The notes beneath the pieces were generated by a model, which saw only the letters and a program-made list of their open reading frames with translations, had not been told where the DNA came from and did no database searches. The position numbers and the translations under genes were made by a program. Source: Nitrosomonas sp. UBA6494 (GTDB taxonomy: Bacteria; Pseudomonadota; Gammaproteobacteria; Burkholderiales; Nitrosomonadaceae). Taken from it: DNA of 30,432 bases. The stretch lies in NCBI GenBank assembly GCA_002435335.1, contig DJMI01000117.1, forward strand, positions 1-30,432, read 5' to 3'. Shown here piece after piece: positions 15,420-23,358 of the stretch; position 1 is the stretch's first letter; each line of letters starts with the position of its first letter.

Positions 15420-15432
15420 AATTCGCACAAAC

Positions 15433-16053
15433 TCAAGAATGATCGGTATCACCCCAACGCGGAATCAACGAATGCTTAACCCCCAAGTGATCCAATATGC
15501 GTGCAACGACAAAATCCACCATATCTTGCACTGATTGCGGGTGATGATAAAAAGCAGGATTGGCTGGCAGCATAACCGCACCGCAACGTACCAGTTTCAG
15601 CATGTTTTCCAGATGAATCGCCGAAAACGGCATTTCCCTGGGCACGATAATGAGCGGACGGTTTTCCTTGAGCATGACATCGGCTGCTCGCTCGATCAAA
15701 TTTTGACTCATTCCAGCTGCAATCGCCGCCAAGGTCCCCATAGTACAGGGACAAACCACCATCGCATCGGCCGGATTGGAACCGGAAGCAACCGGTGAAA
15801 ACCATTCCTCGCGCCCGAACACACGCAACTGACCGCCAGGTAACTGGTACTGGTGATTAAAAAAGGCTTCTGCTTCTTTAGCGCTGGAAGGCAACGCCAA
15901 GTCCATTTCTTGCTGTGCAACGATTTGTGCAACTTTCGAATACAGCAAAAAAACCTGCTTACCTTCTTTCAACAACATTTCCAGTAAGCGAATGCCGTAC
16001 GGCATACCGGACGCGCCGGTTAAGGCGAGTGTGATTGTATTAAAATGCGCCAT
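15433..16053 (-). CDS. ubiX: Flavin prenyltransferase UbiX
   Basis: UbiX joins dimethylallyl phosphate to FMN to make prenylated FMN, the cofactor of the UbiD decarboxylase in ubiquinone synthesis. The 206-residue protein shows LTGASGMPYGIRLLEML at the start (FMN phosphate binding). VASGSNPADAMVVCPCTMGTLA, the RPLIIVPREMPFSAIHLENM block and a C-terminal VARILDHLGV follow. It starts 37 bases after hprK on the same strand, so it may be the last gene of the long lpt-rpoN-hprK run. UbiD is not in the window. Confidence 0.96.
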   Translation of the reverse strand: MAHFNTITLALTGASGMPYGIRLLEMLLKEGKQVFLLYSKVAQIVAQQEMDLALPSSAKEAEAFFNHQYQLPGGQLRVFGREEWFSPVASGSNPADAMVVCPCTMGTLAAIAAGMSQNLIERAADVMLKENRPLIIVPREMPFSAIHLENMLKLVRCGAVMLPANPAFYHHPQSVQDMVDFVVARILDHLGVKHSLIPRWGDTDHS

Positions 16054-16090
16054 CGCCTGAATACAATTCGATTAATTCCACATCTCGGAA

Positions 16091-17053
16091 TCAGTGCGGA
16101 TTTTTATTGTTCGGCGACTCTTGATCCATCATGCGCTCATGGCGTTCGATAAATTCCTTCATACTATCGATTCCTCTTAACTGGAGCACATAATTACGCA
16201 CCGCGGCTTCCACCAGTACTGCCAAGTTACGACCGGCTGCAACCGGAATGATCACCTTCCGGATTTCGACATTCATAATTTTCTCGGTTAGATCGGAAAT
16301 CGGTAAGCGTTCTAACGCCACGGACCCGGCACCGCCGCCGTTTTGTAAATGCACGATCAATTTCATATTCTTATGCCGCCGTACTGCGGTTTCACCAAAA
16401 ATGGTGCGAATATTCAACATCCCCAAACCACGTACTTCCAGATAATCCCTAAGCATCGGCGGACAACGACCCTCCAATGTTTCCGGTGCAATGCGGCGCA
16501 GCTCGACAACATCGTCGGCAACCAAACCATGACCACGGCTGATCAATTCCAGAGCCAGCTCACTTTTACCGACACCGCTTTCACCGGTAATCATGACACC
16601 CATGCCAAGCACATCCAACAGAACACCGTGCAAACTGCATGAAGGTGCCAGAACACTGCCCAAATAGGTGCGTATCAACCAGATGACTTCCAGACTGGGT
16701 AAAGGCGAGTGCAGCAATGGGATATTGGAGCTATTGGCCATATCCAGAATTGCTGTAGGTATTTCTGCGTTATCCGCTACGATGATGCATGCCAGGATGC
16801 CCTGCACCAATTGGTTTATTTTTTTCTCCAACGAAGCCGCTTCAAGCTTATTCAAATAATGAATTTCATCGCTGCTGATAACTTGTATCCACTCCGGGTG
16901 AATGAAATTCAGATGCCCGATCAATCCCTGTCCGGACTGTGCGATTAATTCTTCGCTCAATATCGTATCGCCGCCACCTTGGCCTGCAATCCAGGTCAGC
17001 TTCAGCTTTTCTTTTTTATTCTCGAAAAGTTCTGCAATACTAATTTGCGACAT
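16091..17053 (-). CDS. hprK: HPr kinase/phosphorylase
   Basis: HprK phosphorylates or dephosphorylates a serine of HPr-like proteins, using ATP or pyrophosphate. The 320-residue protein starts MSQISIAELFE at 17051-17053 with GGGAA upstream; a longer frame to 17134 lies inside ptsN and is rejected. The catalytic His142 region (APSCSLHG), the P-loop GESGVGKS at 157-164 and the HprK signature around EVRGLGMLNIR are all visible. It overlaps the end of ptsN by 14 bases. In betaproteobacteria HprK acts in a regulatory rather than sugar-transporting PTS; that role here is inferred. Confidence 0.96.
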   Translation of the reverse strand: MSQISIAELFENKKEKLKLTWIAGQGGGDTILSEELIAQSGQGLIGHLNFIHPEWIQVISSDEIHYLNKLEAASLEKKINQLVQGILACIIVADNAEIPTAILDMANSSNIPLLHSPLPSLEVIWLIRTYLGSVLAPSCSLHGVLLDVLGMGVMITGESGVGKSELALELISRGHGLVADDVVELRRIAPETLEGRCPPMLRDYLEVRGLGMLNIRTIFGETAVRRHKNMKLIVHLQNGGGAGSVALERLPISDLTEKIMNVEIRKVIIPVAAGRNLAVLVEAAVRNYVLQLRGIDSMKEFIERHERMMDQESPNNKNPH

Positions 17054-17507
17054 TCGGTTCCCAGTCGGTGATAAGTTTATGTATTGCGTCGGCGTCCTTA
17101 CATTGTAAGATGCCGTCACGAAATTGCTTGTCACTGAACATTTGCGCTAGCTCGCTTAAAATCTGCAAATGCTTGTCGGTTGCTTTCTCAGGTACCAGTA
17201 AAATACAGGCAATATTAACCGGTAGTCCATCCGGCGCATCAAAGGGAATAGCTTCTTTCATCGTCACCAAAGCGGCAACCGCCTCACGTAACCCTTTGAT
17301 ACGACCATGCGGAATGGCAATACCTTGCCCCAAGCCGGTAGAACCGAGCTTCTCACGCGCAAACAAGCTATCGAAAACCAGATTGCGCGCAATTTGGTTG
17401 GCATTCTCAAATAGCAGTCCGACTTGCTCAAAAACCCGTTTTTTGCTGGTAACGTCCAATCCAACTATGATGTTGGCGGAAGGTAATAATTGCGAAATTT
17501 GATTCAT
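17040..17507 (-). CDS. ptsN: PTS IIA-like nitrogen-regulatory protein PtsN (EIIA-Ntr)
   Basis: The protein has 155 residues, the usual size of EIIA-Ntr. The phosphorylated His67 lies in GIAIPHGRI, and the surrounding LARNLVFDSLFAREKLGSTGLG-type pattern is characteristic. In known systems the phosphate comes from PtsP and NPr, and the protein controls potassium uptake, nitrogen responses and stress. It lies between hpf (87-base gap) and hprK (overlap), the usual rpoN-linked position. Neither ptsP nor the gene for NPr is in the window. Confidence 0.95.
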   Translation of the reverse strand: MNQISQLLPSANIIVGLDVTSKKRVFEQVGLLFENANQIARNLVFDSLFAREKLGSTGLGQGIAIPHGRIKGLREAVAALVTMKEAIPFDAPDGLPVNIACILLVPEKATDKHLQILSELAQMFSDKQFRDGILQCKDADAIHKLITDWEPNVAN

Positions 17508-17594
17508 GAAAATTTTTTGTTACAACAATGACAAAATATTCGAGATCCTGCCATTACTGATAATCGAAAATGACAAATTTACTGCGAATGCAAA

Positions 17595-17918
17595 TTATTC
17601 AAGTTCTTGATCCTTTAGTGCGCCATGATTGCGGCGTTCAAGATTTTTTTCTTTGTGTTTAAGAATCTGTCGATCCAATTTGTCTATTAGACTATCGATT
17701 GAGGCATACATATCCTCACTATCGGTTTCAACGAAAATATCTTTTCCCCGAATATGCACGTTGGCCTCGGCTTTTTGTTTCAGTTTTTCCACCGATAATA
17801 TAACGCTGACATCGATTACATGATCGAAATGCCGCGTAATCTTACTGATTTTTGATACCACATATTCACGCATGGAATCAGTAATTTCAACATGGTTGCC
17901 GGTGAGTTTAAGATTCAT
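17595..17918 (-). CDS. hpf: Ribosome hibernation-promoting factor, short type
   Basis: The 107-residue protein of the HPF/YfiA family begins MNLKLTGNHVEITDSMREYV. It continues with the beta-alpha-beta core and EANVHIRGKDIFVETDSEDMYASIDSLIDKLDRQ split across two strands and a helix. It lacks the extra C-terminal dimerisation domain of long HPF, so it is the short form. In E. coli the short form acts with RMF to form 100S ribosome dimers. The gene follows rpoN after 20 bases, the conserved order. Confidence 0.94.
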   Translation of the reverse strand: MNLKLTGNHVEITDSMREYVVSKISKITRHFDHVIDVSVILSVEKLKQKAEANVHIRGKDIFVETDSEDMYASIDSLIDKLDRQILKHKEKNLERRNHGALKDQELE

Positions 17919-17938
17919 TATTTTTCCTTTTATGCTAA

Positions 17939-19381
17939 TTAAAATGATTTACGCAAATTGGCGGCAGGGATTTGCAACGCTTCCCGGTATTTCGCAACCG
18001 TTCTGCGTGCCACAACGATACCTTGCTGTTCTAAAATATCTGAAATTTTATTGTCACTGAGTGGTTTCTTAGGATTTTCTTCTTGTACCAATTGTTTGAT
18101 CAACGCACGAATTGCCGTTGCCGAACAAGCCCCTCCCGTATCCGTGGCAACATGACTACCAAAAAAATACTTCAGTTCAAAAATACCCCGCGGAGTATAC
18201 ATAAATTTTTGCGTTGTTACTCGTGATACCGTCGATTCATGCAAATTCAGCGTATCCGCAATTTCGCGCAACACCAGCGGGCGCATCGCGACTTCACCAT
18301 GTTCAAAAAATTGCTGCTGTCGCTGCACGATCGCGCCCGCCACCCTTAGAATAGTTTGCGCTCGTTGCTCTATATTCTTAATCAACCACTTAGCTTCATT
18401 TAATTGATCAACTAAACTGCGTGTGCAATGGTGATCCTGTTTTAACATGTTAACATAGAGATGGTTAATATTCAGACGCGGGAAGGCACTCATATTGAGC
18501 CTTGCCGTCCAAGTCCCTTTCTTTTTGCTGACAGTTATTTCAGGCACGATATAACGTTCGTTTTGTGTACTAAATTGCGCACCCGGCTTAGGATTCAAAT
18601 GGGTAATTAACTTTTGTATCGCCCGCAAGCTTTCATCATCGCAAGCCAATTGTTTTTTTATCTGTGCAAAGTCACGCAACGCCAGTTTTTCGAGATAATC
18701 CTGCACAACCTTTATCGCTTGATCGCGATGACATACATCCACAGGCATCGCTTGCAGTTGCAGTAATAAACATTCTTTGAGACTACGAGCCCCCACACCC
18801 GGTGGATCAAAACATTGCAAACATTGCAATGCATGCTCCAGATCTACTAGAGAAATACCAAGCTCAGCGGGCAGCATCTCCTGTAGTTCAGTCAAATCCT
18901 GCATCAGATAACCGTTTTCGTCCAAGCTATCGATCAACAAACTGATGATTTTTTTTTCCTGCTCAGAAAGCTGACTCGAATTGGTCTGAAAATTCAAATG
19001 CTCTCGTAAACCGATCGGCTTATCCGGTATTTGCGGCGCCTCTCTATCATCGTCAAAGGAATTATCGGAAAAAACACCGTCCTGCTGCCACTCGGACTCT
19101 ATTCCTGGATTTTCATCGGCCAATGCATCATCCTGAGACTCTGCTGCTGCCAAACCGTCCTCATTGGAGGAGAAATCAACAGGTTCTTCATTTGCATTAA
19201 CATTCTCATCGTTTACTGAATCCCATTCCTCGCGCAATTCCAACAACGGATTCTCTTGCACGATGCGCTCGATCTCTTGATTTAGTTCTATTGTTGACAA
19301 TTGCAGCAAGCGTATGGATTGCTGCAATTGAGGGGTCAGTTTGAGTTGTTGCGAAAGCTTTAATTGGAGTGTCGGCTTCAT
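17939..19381 (-). CDS. rpoN: RNA polymerase sigma-54 factor
   Basis: RpoN directs core polymerase to -24/-12 promoters and needs an enhancer-binding ATPase. The 480-residue protein has the Gln/Leu-rich region I (MKPTLQLKLSQQLKLTPQL) and an acidic region II at about residues 60-110. The core-binding region, a helix-turn-helix (LREIADTLNLHESTVSRV) and the RpoN box ARRTVAKYRE at 458-467 follow. All functional regions are present. It lies 53 bases downstream of lptB, the arrangement found in many proteobacteria. Confidence 0.98.
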   Translation of the reverse strand: MKPTLQLKLSQQLKLTPQLQQSIRLLQLSTIELNQEIERIVQENPLLELREEWDSVNDENVNANEEPVDFSSNEDGLAAAESQDDALADENPGIESEWQQDGVFSDNSFDDDREAPQIPDKPIGLREHLNFQTNSSQLSEQEKKIISLLIDSLDENGYLMQDLTELQEMLPAELGISLVDLEHALQCLQCFDPPGVGARSLKECLLLQLQAMPVDVCHRDQAIKVVQDYLEKLALRDFAQIKKQLACDDESLRAIQKLITHLNPKPGAQFSTQNERYIVPEITVSKKKGTWTARLNMSAFPRLNINHLYVNMLKQDHHCTRSLVDQLNEAKWLIKNIEQRAQTILRVAGAIVQRQQQFFEHGEVAMRPLVLREIADTLNLHESTVSRVTTQKFMYTPRGIFELKYFFGSHVATDTGGACSATAIRALIKQLVQEENPKKPLSDNKISDILEQQGIVVARRTVAKYREALQIPAANLRKSF

Positions 19382-19434
19382 AATTTTAGGAAAATCATCA
19401 TTACTAAATAATTCGGCCTCAATTCATGGCAATG

Positions 19435-20157
19435 CTATAAGCGGAAGTTTTCTCCCAAATAAACTTCTCTAACTTTCTCATTATCGATAATTTCTTCAGA
19501 GCGCCCCTGAGCCAGCACATGTCCTTCGCTGATAATATAGGCTCTATCGCAAATCCCTAATGTTTCCCTGACATTATGATCGGTAATCAAGACGCCTATA
19601 CCTCGCTCTTTAAGAAATGCAATTACCTTTTGAATATCGACGACAGCAATCGGATCCACACCGGCGAAAGGCTCATCCAGCAAGATAAACCGAGGTTGTG
19701 ACGCTAATGCACGAGCAATTTCGACACGACGCCTCTCACCACCCGATAGGCTTATTGCAGGATTATCTCGCAAATGACTGATATGCAAATCGTGTAATAG
19801 ATCGTCTAAATGCCGTTGTTTTTCCTCTTCATCAAAATTCTGCAACTCCAATACCGAAAGGATATTCTCCTCCACCGTCAAACGACGAAAAATGGAGGCT
19901 TCTTGCGGCAAATAACTTAACCCGAGCTTTGCTCTCTGATGAATCGGCAATTGACCTAAATCTTGATCGTCCAGAAAAATGCCGCCCTCATCAAGCGACA
20001 CCAGTCCGACAATCATATAAAAGCACGTCGTTTTCCCTGCTCCATTGGGACCCAGCAATCCTATCACTTCACCGCTGCTGATCGAAAACGAAACATCTTT
20101 GACTACAGTGCGCGATTTATAGCGCTTTTTCAAGTTATTGGCTTTTAGTTCACTCAT
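19435..20157 (-). CDS. lptB: LPS export ABC transporter ATP-binding protein
   Basis: LptB powers extraction of LPS from the inner membrane together with LptF and LptG. The 240-residue protein has the Walker A GPNGAGKTT near residue 35 and a Q-loop in LSYLPQEASIF. It also has the ABC signature LSGGERRR, Walker B RFILLDEPF and the switch His in LITDHNVRET. LptFG are not in the window. It lies 28 bases after lptA. Confidence 0.97.
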   Translation of the reverse strand: MSELKANNLKKRYKSRTVVKDVSFSISSGEVIGLLGPNGAGKTTCFYMIVGLVSLDEGGIFLDDQDLGQLPIHQRAKLGLSYLPQEASIFRRLTVEENILSVLELQNFDEEEKQRHLDDLLHDLHISHLRDNPAISLSGGERRRVEIARALASQPRFILLDEPFAGVDPIAVVDIQKVIAFLKERGIGVLITDHNVRETLGICDRAYIISEGHVLAQGRSEEIIDNEKVREVYLGENFRL

Positions 20158-20185
20158 ACTTGGAATTTTGTTACCTAAAACAGCG

Positions 20186-20716
20186 TCACTCGGCTTTATT
20201 CTTAGGCTGTATCGTAATTCTTACCCGTTTATCCGGCCCCGATTCGACACCGCGTTCCTTACTGCCGATCACTTGAAAAAATTCGTTCCGCATATTGTAA
20301 GAAATATAATCGCCCTGCACTTCGTCAAAACCGCGCTTCAATCTAGCTCGCCTGTACAATTCGATTTTATCGGTTTTGCTATCATATTCCGCCTGTTCGC
20401 TCCATCCTTCGACATATTCATCCATACCATCCCGCTTTTGCCGGAAGCTCACTAGGTTTCCTGTTGCTGTTGCATGGCGAAAACCTTGCGCATCTTCTTT
20501 CATTACCACCTTATCCGCGAGAATACGTAGCGTTCCTTGGGTCAGAATCACATTTCCTATAAATGTACTGATTCGGCTCCCTTCCTTACGATTAACATCT
20601 TCTACTGTCGCGCGATCGGCTTCGAGGTGCATCGGCTTTTCGCGATCCGCTCGCTCAGCACTGGCCGTTTGCATCGACAACCCAACTACACACCCCACCA
20701 CAAGCAATATCTTCAT
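20186..20716 (-). CDS. lptA: LPS transport periplasmic protein LptA
   Basis: LptA forms the periplasmic bridge that carries LPS between LptC and LptD. The 176-residue protein has a signal peptide (MKILLVVGCVVGLSMQTASA, cleaved after ASA). An OstA-type beta-jellyroll follows, with MHLEADRATVED, FIGNVILTQGTLRILADKV and YDSKTDKIELYRRA. I chose the ATG at 20714-20716, with GGAT a few bases upstream. An in-frame TTG at 20725 would abut the lptC stop and sit too close to its ribosome-binding site. It lies 9 bases after lptC. Confidence 0.93.
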   Translation of the reverse strand: MKILLVVGCVVGLSMQTASAERADREKPMHLEADRATVEDVNRKEGSRISTFIGNVILTQGTLRILADKVVMKEDAQGFRHATATGNLVSFRQKRDGMDEYVEGWSEQAEYDSKTDKIELYRRARLKRGFDEVQGDYISYNMRNEFFQVIGSKERGVESGPDKRVRITIQPKNKAE

Positions 20717-20725
20717 AATATCCAA

Positions 20726-21313
20726 TTACCTACTATTAACAGCCTTCACCGAAGATAACAACTGCATTTCTCCGGTTCGATTATTAAACTCCAAACCTTT
20801 CGCCTCAATCTTCATTTTGTACCGAGATATGGATACAGCATGTTCCGTCATTACCAAATTCTCTTCCGGATAAAGATGCAATAAATCAGTAACCAGCGTT
20901 ATTTTCGATTTTTCATCCTCGGCTCCGCGAACTGCAGTTACATTCTGCATCAAATCAATATCTCTGCCTTTTCTTTTTACAGTGGCACGTTCGGCAGATA
21001 ACTGCATCAGCGGTTTTCCAGGATCCATATTAATAAAACTGACTTGTTCCAATTGAGTAATTTCCTCACCAAGATAATGCATCAGTTTTTGTGCTGAAAA
21101 TTGCCGCTGAATACCTTGATCGTGATCGGCACGAACACCTATCAACTTTTCCGCAATATAATCCGGATTCCGATACAAATCATCGCTTTTAGCGTGTTCG
21201 GACGGACGGGTTGCATAATCCAACCAAAATGTCACTAATGCCAAAATAACAAGCAATATAAACGGAGAGCCAATTTTTGCGTAGGGACGTCGGATCATTG
21301 AAAAAACATACAT
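20726..21313 (-). CDS. lptC: LPS export protein LptC
   Basis: LptC is a bitopic inner-membrane protein that accepts LPS from LptBFG and passes it to LptA. The 195 residues include one N-terminal transmembrane helix (about 16-31, SPFILLVILALVTFWL). A periplasmic LptC domain follows, with ISRYKMKIEAKGLEFNNRTGEM near the end. The start at 21311-21313 has AGG at 12 bases. Its usual upstream neighbours kdsC and kdsD are missing here and are replaced by a CDP-alcohol phosphatidyltransferase. Confidence 0.92.
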   Translation of the reverse strand: MYVFSMIRRPYAKIGSPFILLVILALVTFWLDYATRPSEHAKSDDLYRNPDYIAEKLIGVRADHDQGIQRQFSAQKLMHYLGEEITQLEQVSFINMDPGKPLMQLSAERATVKRKGRDIDLMQNVTAVRGAEDEKSKITLVTDLLHLYPEENLVMTEHAVSISRYKMKIEAKGLEFNNRTGEMQLLSSVKAVNSR

Positions 21314-21336
21314 CAGTTTGCTATACCTAATCGCAA

Positions 21337-21367
21337 ATTATAACAGTTCGGTACAAATTGATCTCAA
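21337..21367 (-). promoter_or_regulatory. Candidate promoter for the lptC-rpoN-hprK run
   Basis: On the minus strand a perfect TATAAT (21337-21342) is preceded by TTGAGA (21362-21367) with a long 19-base spacer, in the 67-base gap upstream of lptC. It would let the lpt genes be transcribed apart from the two lipid genes before them. Confidence 0.4.
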
Positions 21368-21380
21368 TCACCCAATCGGA

Positions 21381-21962
21381 TTACTCTTCACTCTTCAGCT
21401 TGAGTGCCTGCCATACGGTCCTAATGTCAGTATGCTTACGACGAATCAATAATGTAATCGCAATTTCCTCCGCTGCCGCATACAGACAAAAAAGTATTGC
21501 AATTCTGAACAATCCGTCGAATACACCGCTAAACAAAAGAACATAACCCGTCAGTGTCACAGCGACCGCTAATTTCACGCTCCATGTGTGATAGCCGATA
21601 ATTGTGTGAAACTTAATCAATCCGACAACTACGGGTAACGTAAAACATAACGCAATGGTTATAAAATAATAATATTCGCGTTTTACGATTTCCGGCCATA
21701 GAATCCATGCACAGATCGCCAAAGTGGAATAAATGATAAAGTCACCCCAGCTATCCAGATACGATCCAAATTCTGTAATTTGATTCAGCATTCTGGCAAG
21801 AAAGCCATCCAAAACATCGGTAAATACAGCGAAGATCAATGTAATCATAAACCAGATTGGTTGCTGTTCCAGTGCAAAATAAAATAACACCGGCGCTGTT
21901 AAAATCCGAACGACGCTAACCAAGTTCGGCCAATTGATAATTGGGTTTATGCCATTGCTCAT
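21381..21962 (-). CDS. CDP-alcohol phosphatidyltransferase family protein
   Basis: The enzyme displaces CMP from a CDP-alcohol to make a phospholipid. The 193-residue polytopic membrane protein carries the full family motif: Asp49, Asp52, Gly53, Ala56, Arg57, Gly66, Asp70 and Asp74 (DxxDGxxARx8GxxxDxxxD). The N-terminal NLVSVVRI stretch resembles PgsA-type members. About five to six hydrophobic helices are visible. Whether the acceptor is glycerol-3-phosphate, serine, inositol phosphate or another alcohol cannot be read from sequence. GGGAG lies upstream of the ATG. It follows the CarS-like gene by 57 bases, which suggests that the two act in sequence. Confidence 0.88.
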   Translation of the reverse strand: MSNGINPIINWPNLVSVVRILTAPVLFYFALEQQPIWFMITLIFAVFTDVLDGFLARMLNQITEFGSYLDSWGDFIIYSTLAICAWILWPEIVKREYYYFITIALCFTLPVVVGLIKFHTIIGYHTWSVKLAVAVTLTGYVLLFSGVFDGLFRIAILFCLYAAAEEIAITLLIRRKHTDIRTVWQALKLKSEE

Positions 21963-22019
21963 TCCGCACTCCCGTTGTATTTAATCTAAACCCTATACTT
22001 CCCCCATTTAATCGCTTTT

Positions 22020-22511
22020 TTAGCTTTTACGCGATTTCCGTAGCAACCTCCAATGATACAAATAGTAAGTCACTATGAGATCAATTATCGTAAAGCTTGT
22101 GACCAATACAGCCACTGCAAATAATTGCAAGTCAAAAAGATCCATCATCATTAATGCAGGAAAAAGAGACTCAGGTATTTGATCCAACAACGGCGCCTTA
22201 GAGCTCGGCTGTAACGACAATCTACGCTTGATGAAGCTGGATAGTAAATCGCCGGAAACGGCGAAGATTGCGATTTGCATTCCAATTGCCGCTGAATAAC
22301 CAAAAAACAATGCACACATAGTGGTCGCCAGTAACGCTGCAAAAACCCCGCGCCAGGTCTTCGAGGCTCCAAAAAGCGGGGAATTGTCCACTAACACAGC
22401 CCCGCCATCGATTGCAGCGTTGAACTTGCTGCCAAGCAACAGTCGAGCTAATACCGGTGCACCATTTGCGATTATAATCAGCATTAACAAATGAAAAAAT
22501 TCGATGCTCAC
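22020..22511 (-). CDS. CarS-like CDP-lipid synthase (DUF46 / CDP-archaeol synthase family)
   Basis: The 163-residue protein has about four transmembrane helices. It shows the CarS/CdsA-type motifs NGAPVLAR, LVDNSPLFGASKTWRG and SGDLLSSFIKRRL with LLDQIPE, which match the archaeal CDP-archaeol synthase pattern (GxSKTWRG, GDxxxSFxKR, LDQ). That family activates a lipid phosphate with CTP to give a CDP-lipid. In a bacterium the lipid is unlikely to be archaeol, so the substrate is open. It starts with GTG at 22509-22511. A CDP-alcohol phosphatidyltransferase follows directly. The family call rests on motif recognition and could be tested by a profile search. Confidence 0.75.
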   Translation of the reverse strand: MSIEFFHLLMLIIIANGAPVLARLLLGSKFNAAIDGGAVLVDNSPLFGASKTWRGVFAALLATTMCALFFGYSAAIGMQIAIFAVSGDLLSSFIKRRLSLQPSSKAPLLDQIPESLFPALMMMDLFDLQLFAVAVLVTSFTIIDLIVTYYLYHWRLLRKSRKS

Positions 22512-22600
22512 TTAGAAAATCCAATTATTCCCAGATTAAAGTACGCACAGCCCGCAAATTTATTTTTGACTCACAGTGAACACATAGATTCGACAGCGTT

Positions 22601-23356
22601 ATGTCCGAAACATCGCTAAAAGTTCTGACTTATAATATACATAAGGGATTCAATGCCACCAACTCCCGCTTTATACTGCACGACATTAAAGATGTACTGC
22701 GTCACGTCAATGCGGATATCGTTTTTTTACAAGAAGTTCACGGCGAGCGTAAAATATCCAACAACCAGTTTGAAGATTGGCCAAACAATCAACAGTTTGA
22801 ATTTCTCGCCGATCAAGTTTGGCATCATTATGCCTATGGTAAGAATGCCATATACAAATCCGGTCACCATGGCAACGCCATTCTGAGCAAATACCCGTTT
22901 ATCGAATGGGAAAATATCAATGTGTCATTATTTCGCAAGGCAAGCCGCAGTTTATTGCACGGCACGATACAGATTCCCAATTTAGGCACAAAAATTCATA
23001 TCATTTGCGTGCATTTGGGACTATTGGGACACGAAAGAGAAGGTCAGCTCAGCACACTAGCAAAGCGAATCAGTTCTCATGTTCCTTTCGAGGAACCATT
23101 GATAATCGCTGGTGATTTTAACGATTGGCGAGGTCGCGCGGAGCATTATTTGCATCGAGATTTAGGGGTACAGGAGGTATTTAAGCACACTCGAGGCAGC
23201 TATGCGCGCACGTTTCCTGCCTGGATACCTCTACTTTCGATGGATCGAATTTACTATCGCGGCTTGGATGTCATCCATTGCAATCATTTGCATGGCAAGC
23301 CATGGCACAGACTCTCGGATCATATTCCACTGTTTGCTGAATTTAAACTTACCTAA
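22601..23356 (+). CDS. Endonuclease/exonuclease/phosphatase family protein, YbhP-like
   Basis: The 251-residue protein has the EEP fold. Asn12 in YNIHKG, Glu45 in LQEVHG, the HLGLLGHEREGQ stretch, GDFNDWRGR and the C-terminal SDHIPLFAEF give the metal and phosphodiester site. It has no signal peptide. The pattern resembles E. coli YbhP, whose gene sits beside the cardiolipin synthase gene clsB, rather than the DNA repair nuclease Xth. A role with phospholipids is therefore likely but inferred. It is divergent from the CarS-like gene, with 89 bases between their starts, and its stop is only 2 bases from the stop of lon. Confidence 0.85.
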   Translation: MSETSLKVLTYNIHKGFNATNSRFILHDIKDVLRHVNADIVFLQEVHGERKISNNQFEDWPNNQQFEFLADQVWHHYAYGKNAIYKSGHHGNAILSKYPFIEWENINVSLFRKASRSLLHGTIQIPNLGTKIHIICVHLGLLGHEREGQLSTLAKRISSHVPFEEPLIIAGDFNDWRGRAEHYLHRDLGVQEVFKHTRGSYARTFPAWIPLLSMDRIYYRGLDVIHCNHLHGKPWHRLSDHIPLFAEFKLT

Positions 23357-23358
23357 AA

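Noticed and set aside
17054..17134. Longer start for hprK
   Set aside because: It would extend into ptsN, and the ATG at 17053 has GGGAA upstream and matches the usual HprK start.
17068..17502. Plus-strand open frame of 144 codons inside ptsN
   Set aside because: PtsN on the minus strand has the phospho-His motif and the expected length; this frame is a shadow.
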